From assembly GCA_019352075.1 (NCBI GenBank), contig JABBOA010000003.1, positions 1 to 39,359 on the forward strand: 39,359 nucleotides of DNA. Direction: 5' to 3'. The DNA is from Acidobacteriota bacterium. Its GTDB lineage: Bacteria > Actinomycetota > Acidimicrobiia > Acidimicrobiales > RAAP-2. Both the position numbers and the translations under genes were made by a program. Positions 1-9,297 of this stretch are shown piece after piece; within the stretch, counting starts at the first letter, position 1; the number at the start of each line of letters is the position of its first letter. The notes under the pieces were generated by a model. It was not told where the DNA came from, ran no database searches, and saw nothing but the letters and a program-made list of their open reading frames with translations.

Positions 1-214
1 GCACCCCGGCCGCCACCTTGTCCTCGAGACTGACCACGCGCACCTGGAAGAACTCATCGATCATGTCGGCGAAGATGGCGATGAACTTGCAGCGTTCGAG
101 GATCGGCAGGTTCTTGTCCTCGGCGAGGTCCAAGAGGCGCGCCCCGAATTCCAAGCGTGACAACTCGCGACTCGAGAATCGCTCGGGACCGAACGATTGG
201 AGGTCAATTGTCAC
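1..214 (-). CDS. ppk1: Polyphosphate kinase 1, N-terminal part (truncated by window edge)
   Basis: My own minus-strand translation from GTG at 214: VTIDLQSFGPERFSSRELSRLEFGARLLDLAEDKNLPILERCKFIAIFADMIDEFFQVRVVSLEDKVAAGV. It matches the PPK1 N-terminal pattern (NRELSWLxFNxRVLxEA...PLLERLKFLAIFxxNLDEFFMVRV). AAGGAG lies 9 nt upstream of the GTG. Absent from the supplied ORF track. Confidence 0.88.
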   Translation of the reverse strand, partial: MTIDLQSFGPERFSSRELSRLEFGARLLDLAEDKNLPILERCKFIAIFADMIDEFFQVRVVSLEDKVAAGV

Positions 215-299
215 GATGAGGGACTCCTTGCGTAGAAGGTTACGACACGATCAATGCTACGACTACTGTGGCAACGTGGCGAGACGCGAGCGCGGTGAG

Positions 300-1640
300 G
301 TGGCGACCCTTTCGACCCCCCCGGTCACCGGCGCGTCGCGCTCTCGCTCGACCGAACTGTGGTTGATGACGCTGGCTTGGGTCATCGTCACCGCCTTCTA
401 CATCTTGATGTACCTCGCCGTGCAGGGCCACCTGCCGGCGAGTCTGGGGCTCTTCTTGGGTGTGCTGATCTCGGTGTCGTTGGTCTTGCACGTGGCCATC
501 CGGCGCTACGCGCCCTACGCCTCGCAGGTCCTGTTGCCGGTGGCGACGCTGCTCAACGGCATCGGGTTCGTGGAGATCGCCCGATGGAATCCGAAGCTCG
601 CGGGCGATCAGGCGTACTGGTTCGTGGTGAGCGCCGTCATCGTGGTGCTGACCCTGAAGTTCGTCAAGTCCATCCGTGACCTCGACCGCTACCGCTACCT
701 GACGCTCAGCGCCGCGCTGGCCCTGATGCTCGCCCCGTTCACCCCGCACTTCGGTGAGAACATCAATGGCGCACGACTCTGGGTGGCCCTGGGGCGCCTG
801 ACGTTTCAGCCCATCGAGATCGCCAAGGTCCTGCTGGTCTTCTTCTTCGCGTCGTACTTCGCGGCGAACCGGGAGTTGCTCTCGACCCCCACGCAGCGCT
901 TCGCCGGTCGCCTGATCATCCCCCCGAAGGTGCTCGTGCCCATTCTGGCCGCGTGGGGCATCGCCCTCATGATCCTGGGCGGCGAGAACGACATCGGGTT
1001 CGCGATGCTGCTCTTCGCCCTGTTCTTCGCCATGCTGTGGGTCACCACCGGACTCAAGAGCTACCTGGTCTTGGGTTTCGCGACCTTCGTGGGCGGCGCC
1101 ATCGTGGCCGATCAACTCTTCGTACAGGTCCAACAGCGCGTCAGCTACTGGCTCGATCCGTGGTCGGCCACCAACTTCTACCACTCCAGTCAGCTCGCGT
1201 TGGGTTGGTTCTCCCTGGCGGCCGGCGGCGTCGCGGGCACCGGACTCGGCCTCGGGCAGTCCGGCAACATCCCCCAGGTCACCTCCGACATGATCTTCGC
1301 CGCGCTGGGCGAGGAGCTCGGCTTCGTCGGGATCATCTTGATCCTCAGCCTCTTCGCCGTCTTCGTCGGCGAGGGCTTTCGCATCGCCCAGCGTTCGCAC
1401 TCGGACTTCGTGCGCCTTACCGCCACGGGGCTCACCGCGACCATCGGACTCCAATCGTTCTTCATCATGGCCGGCATCTTGCGCATCGTGCCCTTCACGG
1501 GGATCACCCTGCCCTTCATGGCCTACGGCGGCAGTTCGCTGTTCGCGAACTATCTCATCGTAGCCCTGCTCCTGCGGATCAGCCACGAGAACGCCGAGGA
1601 GCGTCGCGGCGGTGAGATCGTCGCCGTCGCGTTCGACTAG
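300..1640 (+). CDS. SEDS-family peptidoglycan glycosyltransferase, RodA/FtsW type (resembles mycobacterial Rv0017c)
   Basis: Multi-TM protein with NGARLWVALGRLTFQPIEIAK, GLGLGQSGNIPQVTSDMIFAALGEELGFVG and PFTGITLPFMAYGGSSLFANY. The track start (18) would overlap antisense ppk1; GTG at 300 (or ATG at 366) is more plausible. Confidence 0.9.
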   Translation: MATLSTPPVTGASRSRSTELWLMTLAWVIVTAFYILMYLAVQGHLPASLGLFLGVLISVSLVLHVAIRRYAPYASQVLLPVATLLNGIGFVEIARWNPKLAGDQAYWFVVSAVIVVLTLKFVKSIRDLDRYRYLTLSAALALMLAPFTPHFGENINGARLWVALGRLTFQPIEIAKVLLVFFFASYFAANRELLSTPTQRFAGRLIIPPKVLVPILAAWGIALMILGGENDIGFAMLLFALFFAMLWVTTGLKSYLVLGFATFVGGAIVADQLFVQVQQRVSYWLDPWSATNFYHSSQLALGWFSLAAGGVAGTGLGLGQSGNIPQVTSDMIFAALGEELGFVGIILILSLFAVFVGEGFRIAQRSHSDFVRLTATGLTATIGLQSFFIMAGILRIVPFTGITLPFMAYGGSSLFANYLIVALLLRISHENAEERRGGEIVAVAFD

Positions 1641-2077
1641 TCCTCGGGCAGCATCACGTCGGCGACCAGTAACGGTGCGGGCACACTCTGACGTAGTGCG
1701 AGGGTGATGGCGTCACTCGGTCGCGCGTCGAAGACCCGCCGGCCCTGGGCGGTCATCACGTCGAGTTCCGCGTAGTACACCCCCGCGTCGTGGCGAACGA
1801 TGCGCATCGCCACGACGTCGGCGCGCAGTTCTTGGAGGATGAACGTCGTCAGTTCGCCCGAGGTGGGACGCGGGCCGGGCACCCGCTGCCAGGCGTGGTG
1901 GACCGCGGTGGCGTCATGTAGCGCCACCGGCACTCGCAGTTCTCGACGCCGCCCCTCGGCCTCGCGTAGCACCACGAACGCCGTGGACACGGCCACGTCG
2001 AACACGACGTCGGCGACCTGGACCACCCGAAAGACGTCGGCGGCGCTGACGGGCGCCAGCGTCGATTCGTCGCTCAC
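1637..2077 (-). CDS. Bifunctional nuclease (BFN/DUF151) family protein
   Basis: VSDESTLAPVSAADVFRVVQVADVVF...LQELRADVVAMRIVRHDAGVYYAELDVMTAQGRRVFDARPSDAITLALRQSVPAPLLVADVML; 'DARPSDAIxLALR' is typical of the family. GTG start overlaps the rodA stop (GTGA). Confidence 0.85.
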   Translation of the reverse strand: MSDESTLAPVSAADVFRVVQVADVVFDVAVSTAFVVLREAEGRRRELRVPVALHDATAVHHAWQRVPGPRPTSGELTTFILQELRADVVAMRIVRHDAGVYYAELDVMTAQGRRVFDARPSDAITLALRQSVPAPLLVADVMLPED

Positions 2078-3222
2078 GACGCTCCCCCCGCGCGACGCGA
2101 CACCGACAGGACCAATCCGCCGGCGGAGAAGAAGACCAGGGCCGCCGAGCCGCCGTAGCTCAAGAGGGGCAGCGGGATTCCGGTGACCGGCATGATACCC
2201 ATGGTCATCCCGATGTTCTCGAAGCAACTGAAGGAGAAGAAGATGAAGATGCCGATGCTCAAGAGACGCCCCATCGTGTCCTTGGCGTGGCGTCCGACCA
2301 CCCACATGCGCCAGGCGATGAAGGCCAGGAGCAGGATCACCACGCTCGCGCCCACGAAGCCCAGTTGCTCCCCGATGGCGGTGAAGATGAAGTCGGTGCG
2401 CTGTTCGGGCACGAAACCCAGTACCGTCTGCAGTCCCTGGAAGAATCCGGCGCCCCACAGTCCCCCCGCACCGATCGCGCTCTTGGCGTTGTGGACCTCG
2501 TAGAGGAGGGGCCCGATCGCGGGATTCGTCGAGTTCTGGTTGAGGAAGGACACGAAGCGGTCCACCTGGTACTTCTTCAAGAAGTCGAGGTACACCGCGA
2601 CGGCGAGACCGGCCGAACCCACGATGGTCAGGAACGTCAAGAAGCGCGGCGGGATACCCGCCACGACCATCATTCCGGCGACGACGAGCACGATGATGAT
2701 CGAGGTGCCCAGGTCGGGTTGCAGGACGATGAGTACCAGTGGCGCCCCGGCCATGATCAATAGTCGCACCACGTCGTACATCCGCAGTCCCTCGGAGCGG
2801 CGGTCGCAGAACGTGGCGACCGCCAAGATGATGAACAAGACGGTGAACTCACTGGGCTGGATCTGGACGAAGCCCAGGTTGTACCAGCGTTGGGCGCCCA
2901 GCGCGCTCTGTCCGAGGACGAACACGCCGGCGAGGGCGAAGAAGGATCCGATATAGAGCGGGGTGGCCAGGATCTCGAGTCGTCGATAGTCGATGCTGGC
3001 GATGGCCGCCATGGCCGCGATGCCCAGGACCACGAACAACCCCTGGCGTTCGAGGTAGTAGTGCGGGTTGTAGCCAGCGTTCACCAGCGCCACGCGCGTG
3101 GCGCTGTAGGACATGAAGGCGCCGAAGAAGCCCAACACGATCAGCCCCAGGGCGAGCGCGTAGTCCACGTGGTTGCCGGGTCGCCGCAGCGAGAGGGCGC
3201 GGGCGTTGAGCGTGTCGGTCAT
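2074..3222 (-). CDS. rodA: Rod shape-determining protein RodA (SEDS glycosyltransferase)
   Basis: MTDTLNARALSLRRPGNHVDYALALGLIVLGFFGAFMSYSAT...LGAQRWYNLGFVQIQPSEF...LQPDLGTS...EQRTDFIFTAIGEQLGFVG...GIPLPLLSYGGSA. ATGA overlap with aroE. Confidence 0.93.
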   Translation of the reverse strand: MTDTLNARALSLRRPGNHVDYALALGLIVLGFFGAFMSYSATRVALVNAGYNPHYYLERQGLFVVLGIAAMAAIASIDYRRLEILATPLYIGSFFALAGVFVLGQSALGAQRWYNLGFVQIQPSEFTVLFIILAVATFCDRRSEGLRMYDVVRLLIMAGAPLVLIVLQPDLGTSIIIVLVVAGMMVVAGIPPRFLTFLTIVGSAGLAVAVYLDFLKKYQVDRFVSFLNQNSTNPAIGPLLYEVHNAKSAIGAGGLWGAGFFQGLQTVLGFVPEQRTDFIFTAIGEQLGFVGASVVILLLAFIAWRMWVVGRHAKDTMGRLLSIGIFIFFSFSCFENIGMTMGIMPVTGIPLPLLSYGGSAALVFFSAGGLVLSVSRRAGGAS

Positions 3223-4001
3223 GCGAGGGCCTCGAGTAGGGCCGCGCCGTCGAGGTCGCTGCCCCACCACCAGTTCATCTGGCGCGCCGCCTGGTAGGCC
3301 AGCATGGCGCGCCCGTTGGCGTATCGACAACCGAGCGCGGCGTGCAGCGCCAGCCACGGCGAGCGCGACGGGTCGTAGGTGATGTCCACCGCCACCGTGT
3401 CGCGCGTCACGCCCTGCATGACCGCGGCGGCGTCGACGCGCCCGGGCGCCGGCGTGGTGTTCACGATCACGTCGATCGGACGATACAGGGTCGTGGCGTC
3501 GAACACGTTGTCGTAGCGACGCGTGATGTCCGCGACGCGGGCGCTGGTGCGTCCGAGCACGACGACCGAGTGGGCTCGCGCGCGCACGAGCGCGTCGACG
3601 ATGGCGCGCGCCGCTCCCCCGGCGCCGAGCACGACGACGTGCAGGTTCTGCGCGTCCAGGTCGAATTCTCCCCGTAGCGAGTCGACGAAACCGGGGCCGT
3701 CGGTGCAGGCCCCCCAGAGGCGATCGTCACGCCACAGCAACGAGTTGACCACCTGGAGATCGCGGGCGATCGGGTCGAGTTCGTCACACAGCGACGCGGC
3801 GACCGCCTTCAACGGCATGGTGATCGAGAGGGCGTCGAGCTCAGAACCCATCAGTTCGCGCAGGCGCCCGACTTCGTCGTCGGCGATCTCGTAGCCCCGC
3901 GATTCGCCCACCAGCCCCGCCAGGGCGAGTCCGGCCACGTGCAGGGCCGGTGACAACGAGTGCGCGATGGGCGATCCCGCCACGCCGAGTCGCCAGTTCA
4001 T
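3219..4001 (-). CDS. aroE: Shikimate dehydrogenase
   Basis: MNWRLGVAGSPIAHSLSPALH...SITMPLKAVA...VVNSLL...GACTDGPGFVDSL...VVLGAGGAARAIVDAL...VNTTP. Several motif positions deviate from consensus. Confidence 0.85.
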   Translation of the reverse strand: MNWRLGVAGSPIAHSLSPALHVAGLALAGLVGESRGYEIADDEVGRLRELMGSELDALSITMPLKAVAASLCDELDPIARDLQVVNSLLWRDDRLWGACTDGPGFVDSLRGEFDLDAQNLHVVVLGAGGAARAIVDALVRARAHSVVVLGRTSARVADITRRYDNVFDATTLYRPIDVIVNTTPAPGRVDAAAVMQGVTRDTVAVDITYDPSRSPWLALHAALGCRYANGRAMLAYQAARQMNWWWGSDLDGAALLEALA

Positions 4002-4999
4002 CAGAGCCCGGCCTTGGCCGCGATGGCCTCCTGGGCCAGTTGCTCCGCGTAGGTCGTGGAGAACGCCATCGTCCCGTCCTTCTTCACCAACACAAAGTAC
4101 AGCCACGACCCCGCGGGCGGGTGCAGGACCGCGTCGAGGGCCTGGGGCGAGACCACGCAGATCGGCGTCGGGGTCAGGCCCACGTTGAGGTAGGTGTTGT
4201 AGGGCGTGCGCGTGCGCAGCATCGAGTGCGTGACCGTGCCACCGTCCAGACCCAGGGCGTAGAGCACCGTCGAGTCCATCTGCAGCGGCATCGCGCGCGC
4301 CAGACGGTTGTAGATCACGCGGGCCACGTTGGGCATGTTCTTGGCGTAGTAGCCCTCCTTCTCGACGATGGAGGCCGCGGTGACCAACTGGTACGCGTCG
4401 AGGCCCTGGGCGGTGCTGGTGGGCGTCAGCCCCACCGTGGTGGCTTCACGGGTGAAGCTCTGGCGCATCGCCGCCAGGAGTTGGGCGGGCGTCTCGTCGG
4501 GAGTGATCAGGTAGCGTCCCGGTCCGATCAGACCGTCGAGTGATCCCTGGGGCCGATAGGCGCTGGTGGTCGCCGCCTGGTCGGCGTCGGCGAGGAACGA
4601 GGAGGCGAACGGGTTGCCCACGTCGTTGGCGATGGCGAGCGCGATCTCGCGCAGGGTCAGGCCGGGCACGACGTCGACCTGGGGCACGTTGGGTCCGCCG
4701 TTGAGGATCGATCGGATGGAGGGGAAACTCGCTCCCTGGGCCAACTCGTAGGCGCCGGGTCGAACGAGTGGCGCCCCTTCGAGGAGACTGTCGACACGAA
4801 AGGCGAACGCCGACGCGATGACGCCCGAGTGGTGCAGTTCGCCCGCGATCACGGCCATCGAGTCGCCCGGTTGCACGGTGATGAGCACCTCGCGGCCCGA
4901 TCCGCCGGGGGGGAAGTACTGGAGGGCGAACCAGGCGAACCCGATCACCGCGAGCGCGCCCGCGGCGGCGAGGATCTTGCGCAGGGGGCTAATGAGCAC
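4001..4999 (-). CDS. mltG: Endolytic transglycosylase MltG (YceG-like)
   Basis: N-terminal TM anchor, LysM-like region, VTAASIVEKEGYYAKNMPNVARVIYNRL...LQMDSTVLYALG...TPYNTYLNVGLTPTPICVVSPQALDAVLHP. Confidence 0.92.
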   Translation of the reverse strand: MLISPLRKILAAAGALAVIGFAWFALQYFPPGGSGREVLITVQPGDSMAVIAGELHHSGVIASAFAFRVDSLLEGAPLVRPGAYELAQGASFPSIRSILNGGPNVPQVDVVPGLTLREIALAIANDVGNPFASSFLADADQAATTSAYRPQGSLDGLIGPGRYLITPDETPAQLLAAMRQSFTREATTVGLTPTSTAQGLDAYQLVTAASIVEKEGYYAKNMPNVARVIYNRLARAMPLQMDSTVLYALGLDGGTVTHSMLRTRTPYNTYLNVGLTPTPICVVSPQALDAVLHPPAGSWLYFVLVKKDGTMAFSTTYAEQLAQEAIAAKAGL

Positions 5000-5399
5000 G
5001 ACGCGCCTCCGTGAAGTGTTGGAGCAGCACCACGGCCGCCGCCGAATCGAGGCGCCCGCGATGGTCCTTGGTCCTCACGCCGGCGCTCGACAGGGAGCGC
5101 TGCGCCGCGGTGGTCGTGAGTCGCTCGTCGTGTTGCACGACGTCGACCTGGACTCCCTCGCACAGTCGTTCGAAGAGCCCGTCGGCGAAGGTGGTGCTCG
5201 CCGTGACGTTGCCCGCCAACGAGAGGGGTCGGCCCAGGACGACCAGGCCCACGCCCTCGTCGAGCGCCAGGGTCGCGATCCGCGTCACGAAGTGCTCGTC
5301 GTAGGCGATGGCCTCACGAGGAAACGCCATCGTCTCGGCCGAGTCCGTGATCGCCACTCCGCAGCGTTTCGTACCGGGGTCAATCCCGAGAATACGCAT
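4989..5399 (-). CDS. ruvX: Putative Holliday junction resolvase RuvX/YqgF
   Basis: MRILGIDPGTKRCGVAITD...VVLGRPLSLAGNVT...VVQHDERLTTTAAQRSL...HRGRLDSAAAVVLLQ. Confidence 0.93.
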   Translation of the reverse strand: MRILGIDPGTKRCGVAITDSAETMAFPREAIAYDEHFVTRIATLALDEGVGLVVLGRPLSLAGNVTASTTFADGLFERLCEGVQVDVVQHDERLTTTAAQRSLSSAGVRTKDHRGRLDSAAAVVLLQHFTEARRAH

Positions 5400-5408
5400 C
5401 CGACAATT

Positions 5409-7967
5409 CTAGAGCGCCGTGGCCGCGACGAGGACACGGTCGATGCCCTCGACGTCGCGGCCACCGGCCAAGGCCAAGCGCGTCGATCCGCCGCCGCCGC
5501 CGCCCACCAGGGCGGCGAGCTCCTTCACGGTGGCCTGGGCGTCGAGGGTGTCGTCACTGGCCACGGCGATGGACACCTTGCCCTCGTGGGTCCCCACCAG
5601 CACGACCGCACGTCGGCCCCGACGCTGCAGGTCCTGTGCGAGCGTGCGCAACTGGTCCCCGCCGTACCCGTCGACGCGCGCGACCAGGACCGCGGCGTCG
5701 CTGCCGGCGTGGAGTTGCTCGGCGAAGAGCGAGAGTTGCGACTGACGCAGCGCCGCGACCTCGTTCTCGAGGTCGCGTTGGCGCTCGACGACGCGCTCCA
5801 GCGAAGGGACGACGTCGTCGAGCGAAGCCCGCAGGAGCGTGGCGACCGCGGCCAGACTATTCTCCATCTCCGTGCTGCGACGAAAGGCCCCGAGGGCGCT
5901 CACCGCTTCGATGCGACGGGTGTTGGCGCCGATGGAGGTCTCCGACACCACCTGGATCTGGCCGATGTCGCCCAGGCGCTCGACGTGGGTGCCGCCGCAG
6001 AACTCGAGGCTGTGGCGTCCCGCGCGCACCACGCGCACGCGGTCGCCGTACTTGTCGCCGAAGAAGGCGATCGCGCCCATCTGCTCGGCGTCGCTCTTGG
6101 AGGTCTGAATCGTCTCGACCGGTTCGTTCGCCACGACGTCGGCGTTGACCAGCGTGAGGACCTCCGCCAGCTCCTCGCGGCGCAGGCCGGCGCCATGGGC
6201 GAAGTCGAAGCGCAGCCGGTCCGGTCCCACGTAGGAACCTTGCTGGCGCACGTGGTCGCCCAGGATGCTGCGCAGGCCCGAGTGCAGCAGGTGCGTCGCG
6301 GTGTGGTTGCGCCGGGTGGCTTCGCGCCGGGCGGCGTCGATGGTCGCCACGCCGGTCTGACCGGGCAGGATCTCACCGCTCAGGCGTCCGCGATGCGCGA
6401 AGAGCCCGCCCGCTACGTTCTGGGTGTCGATGATGTCGAAGCGGCCCGACTCGGTCACGAAGACCCCGACGTCGCCCACCTGACCGCCGGATTCGGCGTA
6501 GAAGGGCGTCGCTTCGAGGAACAGCTCGCTGGTCCCGTCCTCGCCGACGAGGATCGCGACCACGCTCGTCTCGAGGCTGTAGCGACTGACGTCGCGTCCG
6601 ACGAACTCGGTGGTGCCGTGGGTGTCGATGAGTTCGCGGTACTGGGCATCGTCGGCCACGTTGAGGGCCTTGGAGGAGGCGCGCGCGCGCTCGCGCTGCT
6701 CGGTCATCGCCCGGTCGAAGGCCGCGCGATCGACGTGCAGCCCCGACTCGGACACGATCTCGCTGGTCAGTTCGATGGGGAAACCGTGGGTGTCGTGCAG
6801 GCGAAAGGCAACGTCACCGGGAAAGACGGCGTCGCCCGAGGCGACCACCTCGGATCGAGCGTCCTCGAGCAGGGACATTCCCGTGCGCAGGGTCCGCGCG
6901 AAGCCCGCCTCCTCGCGCTCGAGGATCGAGACGATCAAGTCGCGATCCTTCACCAGCACGGGGTAGGCCGCGCCCATCTTCTCGATGGTGGCGTCCACCA
7001 GCTGCGCCGCGAGGGCCGCGTCCGAGCCCGAACGCCGCGCCGCCAAGATGGCACGACGAATGATGCGCCGCAGCACGTAGCCGCGCCCCTCGTTGGAGGG
7101 CAGGACGCCATCGGAGACCAACATGGTCATCGCGCGTCCGTGCTCGGCGATACGGCGAATCGCCACGTCGGTGTCCTCGTCGCGCCCGTAGGGCGCGGCC
7201 AAGGCTCGCGAGGCGGTCTCGAGCAGCGGTGCGAAGAGGTCCGTGGCGAAGACGGACTCGACGCCGTTGAGGATCGACAACACTCGCTCGAAACCGGCGC
7301 CGGTGTCGATGTTCTGGCGGGGCAGATCGATCATCGACCCGCCGGGGCCCTTCTCGAACTGCATGAAGACCAAGTTCCAGAACTCGATGAACCGGTCCTC
7401 TCCCCCGTGCGCCGGACCGCCGTCGGCGCCGAAGGACGCGCCCTTGTCGAAGAAGATCTCCGAGCACGGCCCGCAGGGTCCGCTCTCGCCCATGTCCCAG
7501 AAGTTGTCCTCACCGAGGCGCTGGATGCGCTCGGGCGCGACGCCGATCACGTCACGCCAGAGCTCCTCGGCCTGGTCGTCGGAGTGGTGCACGGTGATCC
7601 AGAGCCGATCGGGGTCCAGGCCGAAGCCCTCGGTGATCAGGCCCCAGGCGTAACGAATGGCGCCCTCCTTGAAGTAGTCACCGAAGGAGAAGTTGCCCAT
7701 CATCTCGAAGAACGTGAGGTGGCGCTGGGTGGTCCCGATGATGTCGATGTCCGGGGCGCGAAAGCACTTCTGGATCGACACCGCCCTCGGCGAGGGGGGC
7801 GTCTCCTCCAACAGGAAATACGGCTTGAAGGGGACCATGCCCGCCACGGTGAACAACAGGCTGGGGTCGTGGGGGATCAGGCTCGCCGAGGGCACGATCA
7901 AGTGCCCGTTCTCGGCGAAATAGTTGAGAAATGTTGAACGCAGTTCGGCGGCTTCCACGGCACTCAC
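5409..7967 (-). CDS. alaS: Alanyl-tRNA synthetase
   Basis: VSAVEAAELRSTFLNYFAENGHLIVPSASLIPHDPSLLFTVAGMVPFKPYFL...; NHTATHLLHSGLRSILGDHVRQQGSYVGPDRLRFDF; CGGTHVERLGDIG. GTG start at 7967 overlaps the rarA stop. Confidence 0.97.
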   Translation of the reverse strand: MSAVEAAELRSTFLNYFAENGHLIVPSASLIPHDPSLLFTVAGMVPFKPYFLLEETPPSPRAVSIQKCFRAPDIDIIGTTQRHLTFFEMMGNFSFGDYFKEGAIRYAWGLITEGFGLDPDRLWITVHHSDDQAEELWRDVIGVAPERIQRLGEDNFWDMGESGPCGPCSEIFFDKGASFGADGGPAHGGEDRFIEFWNLVFMQFEKGPGGSMIDLPRQNIDTGAGFERVLSILNGVESVFATDLFAPLLETASRALAAPYGRDEDTDVAIRRIAEHGRAMTMLVSDGVLPSNEGRGYVLRRIIRRAILAARRSGSDAALAAQLVDATIEKMGAAYPVLVKDRDLIVSILEREEAGFARTLRTGMSLLEDARSEVVASGDAVFPGDVAFRLHDTHGFPIELTSEIVSESGLHVDRAAFDRAMTEQRERARASSKALNVADDAQYRELIDTHGTTEFVGRDVSRYSLETSVVAILVGEDGTSELFLEATPFYAESGGQVGDVGVFVTESGRFDIIDTQNVAGGLFAHRGRLSGEILPGQTGVATIDAARREATRRNHTATHLLHSGLRSILGDHVRQQGSYVGPDRLRFDFAHGAGLRREELAEVLTLVNADVVANEPVETIQTSKSDAEQMGAIAFFGDKYGDRVRVVRAGRHSLEFCGGTHVERLGDIGQIQVVSETSIGANTRRIEAVSALGAFRRSTEMENSLAAVATLLRASLDDVVPSLERVVERQRDLENEVAALRQSQLSLFAEQLHAGSDAAVLVARVDGYGGDQLRTLAQDLQRRGRRAVVLVGTHEGKVSIAVASDDTLDAQATVKELAALVGGGGGGSTRLALAGGRDVEGIDRVLVAATAL

Positions 7968-9262
7968 TCTACCGGCGCCGAACCTTCGGGCCCGGTGAGG
8001 CCGCGCCGACGCCGCCACTGCTGCACCAGCGGCTGCTCGTCGCCGTGGTCGGTGGGCTCGAAGAATCGGGCGTCGCGCGCCTCGTCGGGGAGATAGCGCT
8101 GGTCGACCCAGGCGTTCGGGGCGTCGTGGGGATAGGTGTAACCGGTGCCGTGGCCCAGATCGCGCGCGCCCGCGTAGTGGGCGTCACGCAGGTGCTCGGG
8201 TACCTCGCCGACGCCCGCACGCACGGCGGCGCTGACCGCTCCCAGGGCCCGGGTCACGGTGTTGCTCTTGGGCGCGAGTGCGAGGTAGGTGGCGGCGTGG
8301 GCCAGGGTCAGGCGAGCTTCGGGCAACCCCACGAACTCCACGGCGCGCGCGGCCGACTCGGCGATGACCAGCGCCTGGGAGTCCGCGAGGCCGACGTCCT
8401 CCGAGGCCAGGATGACGAGTCGTCGCGCCAGGAAGCGTGCGCTCTCGCCGGCCTCGAGCAACGCGATGAGCCAGTAGAGCGCCGCGTCGGGGTCCGAGCC
8501 CCGCACGGACTTGATGAGTGCGGACACCTGGTCGTAGTGCGTGTCACGTGACTGGTGCACCAGACGCCCGTCACGCGCGAGCGCCACGTGCTCGCGCGTG
8601 ACGAGCCGGGGTCCGTCGTCCGAGGTGGCGCGCGGCGTCTCCACCAGGACGATCGCCGTGTCCAGGGTCGTGAGCATCGAGCGCGCGTCGCCGTCGCAAC
8701 TGGCCACCAACGCGTCGCGGGCCTCCTCGGGCAGTGACACGCCGCGCAGCGCCTCGGCGCGATCGAGTAGGGTGCGCAGGTCCTCCGGGCGAAGCGGGTG
8801 CAGCCGCCACAGGGTGCTGCGGCTCATGAGGGCCGCGTTGACCTCGAAGTACGGGTTCTCGGTCGTGGCCCCGATGAGGACGATCTCGCCCGTTTCGGTC
8901 GCGGGCAACAACAGGTCCTGCTGGGACTTATTGAAGCGATGCACCTCGTCGATGAACAGCACCGTGGACTGGCCGCGCTCCCCCAGGCGCCGACGGGCCC
9001 GTTCCAGCGACTCGCGGACGTCCTTGACGCCACTGGAGACGGCCGACAGGTTGTCGGCGGCGTAACCCGCCGACGCCGCGACGATCCGCGCCAGGGTGGT
9101 CTTGCCGGTGCCGGCGGGGCCCCAGAAGATCATCGAGGTGAGACGCCGGGCCTCGACCATCCGTCGCAGGGCCTTGCCCGGGGCGACCAAGTGATCCTGA
9201 CCCACGACCTCGTCGAGGCTCGTGGGTCGCAGCAGTTCGGCCAACGGCGCCCTCGCGCGCAA
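7964..9262 (-). CDS. rarA: Replication-associated recombination protein RarA (MgsA/WRNIP1 AAA+ ATPase)
   Basis: LAELLRPTSLDEVVGQDHL...IFWGPAGTGKTTLARIVA...VLFIDEVHRFNKSQQDLLLPATETGEIVLIGATTENPYFEVNAALMSRS. Start given as TTG 9262 but uncertain (see findings). Confidence 0.94.
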   Translation of the reverse strand: MRARAPLAELLRPTSLDEVVGQDHLVAPGKALRRMVEARRLTSMIFWGPAGTGKTTLARIVAASAGYAADNLSAVSSGVKDVRESLERARRRLGERGQSTVLFIDEVHRFNKSQQDLLLPATETGEIVLIGATTENPYFEVNAALMSRSTLWRLHPLRPEDLRTLLDRAEALRGVSLPEEARDALVASCDGDARSMLTTLDTAIVLVETPRATSDDGPRLVTREHVALARDGRLVHQSRDTHYDQVSALIKSVRGSDPDAALYWLIALLEAGESARFLARRLVILASEDVGLADSQALVIAESAARAVEFVGLPEARLTLAHAATYLALAPKSNTVTRALGAVSAAVRAGVGEVPEHLRDAHYAGARDLGHGTGYTYPHDAPNAWVDQRYLPDEARDARFFEPTDHGDEQPLVQQWRRRRGLTGPEGSAPVE

Positions 9263-9297
9263 GCGCTGGGCCAGGGCGTCATCAAAGAGTGACGTCG

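Noticed and set aside
240-1586. 448-aa minus-strand ORF antisense to the SEDS gene
   Set aside because: Low-complexity D/E/G/R/H-rich translation typical of antisense frames in high-GC coding DNA; the opposite strand encodes a clear SEDS protein.
4818-7937. 1039-aa plus-strand ORF
   Set aside because: Antisense to mltG, ruvX and alaS, all with strong family motifs; composition is an antisense artefact.
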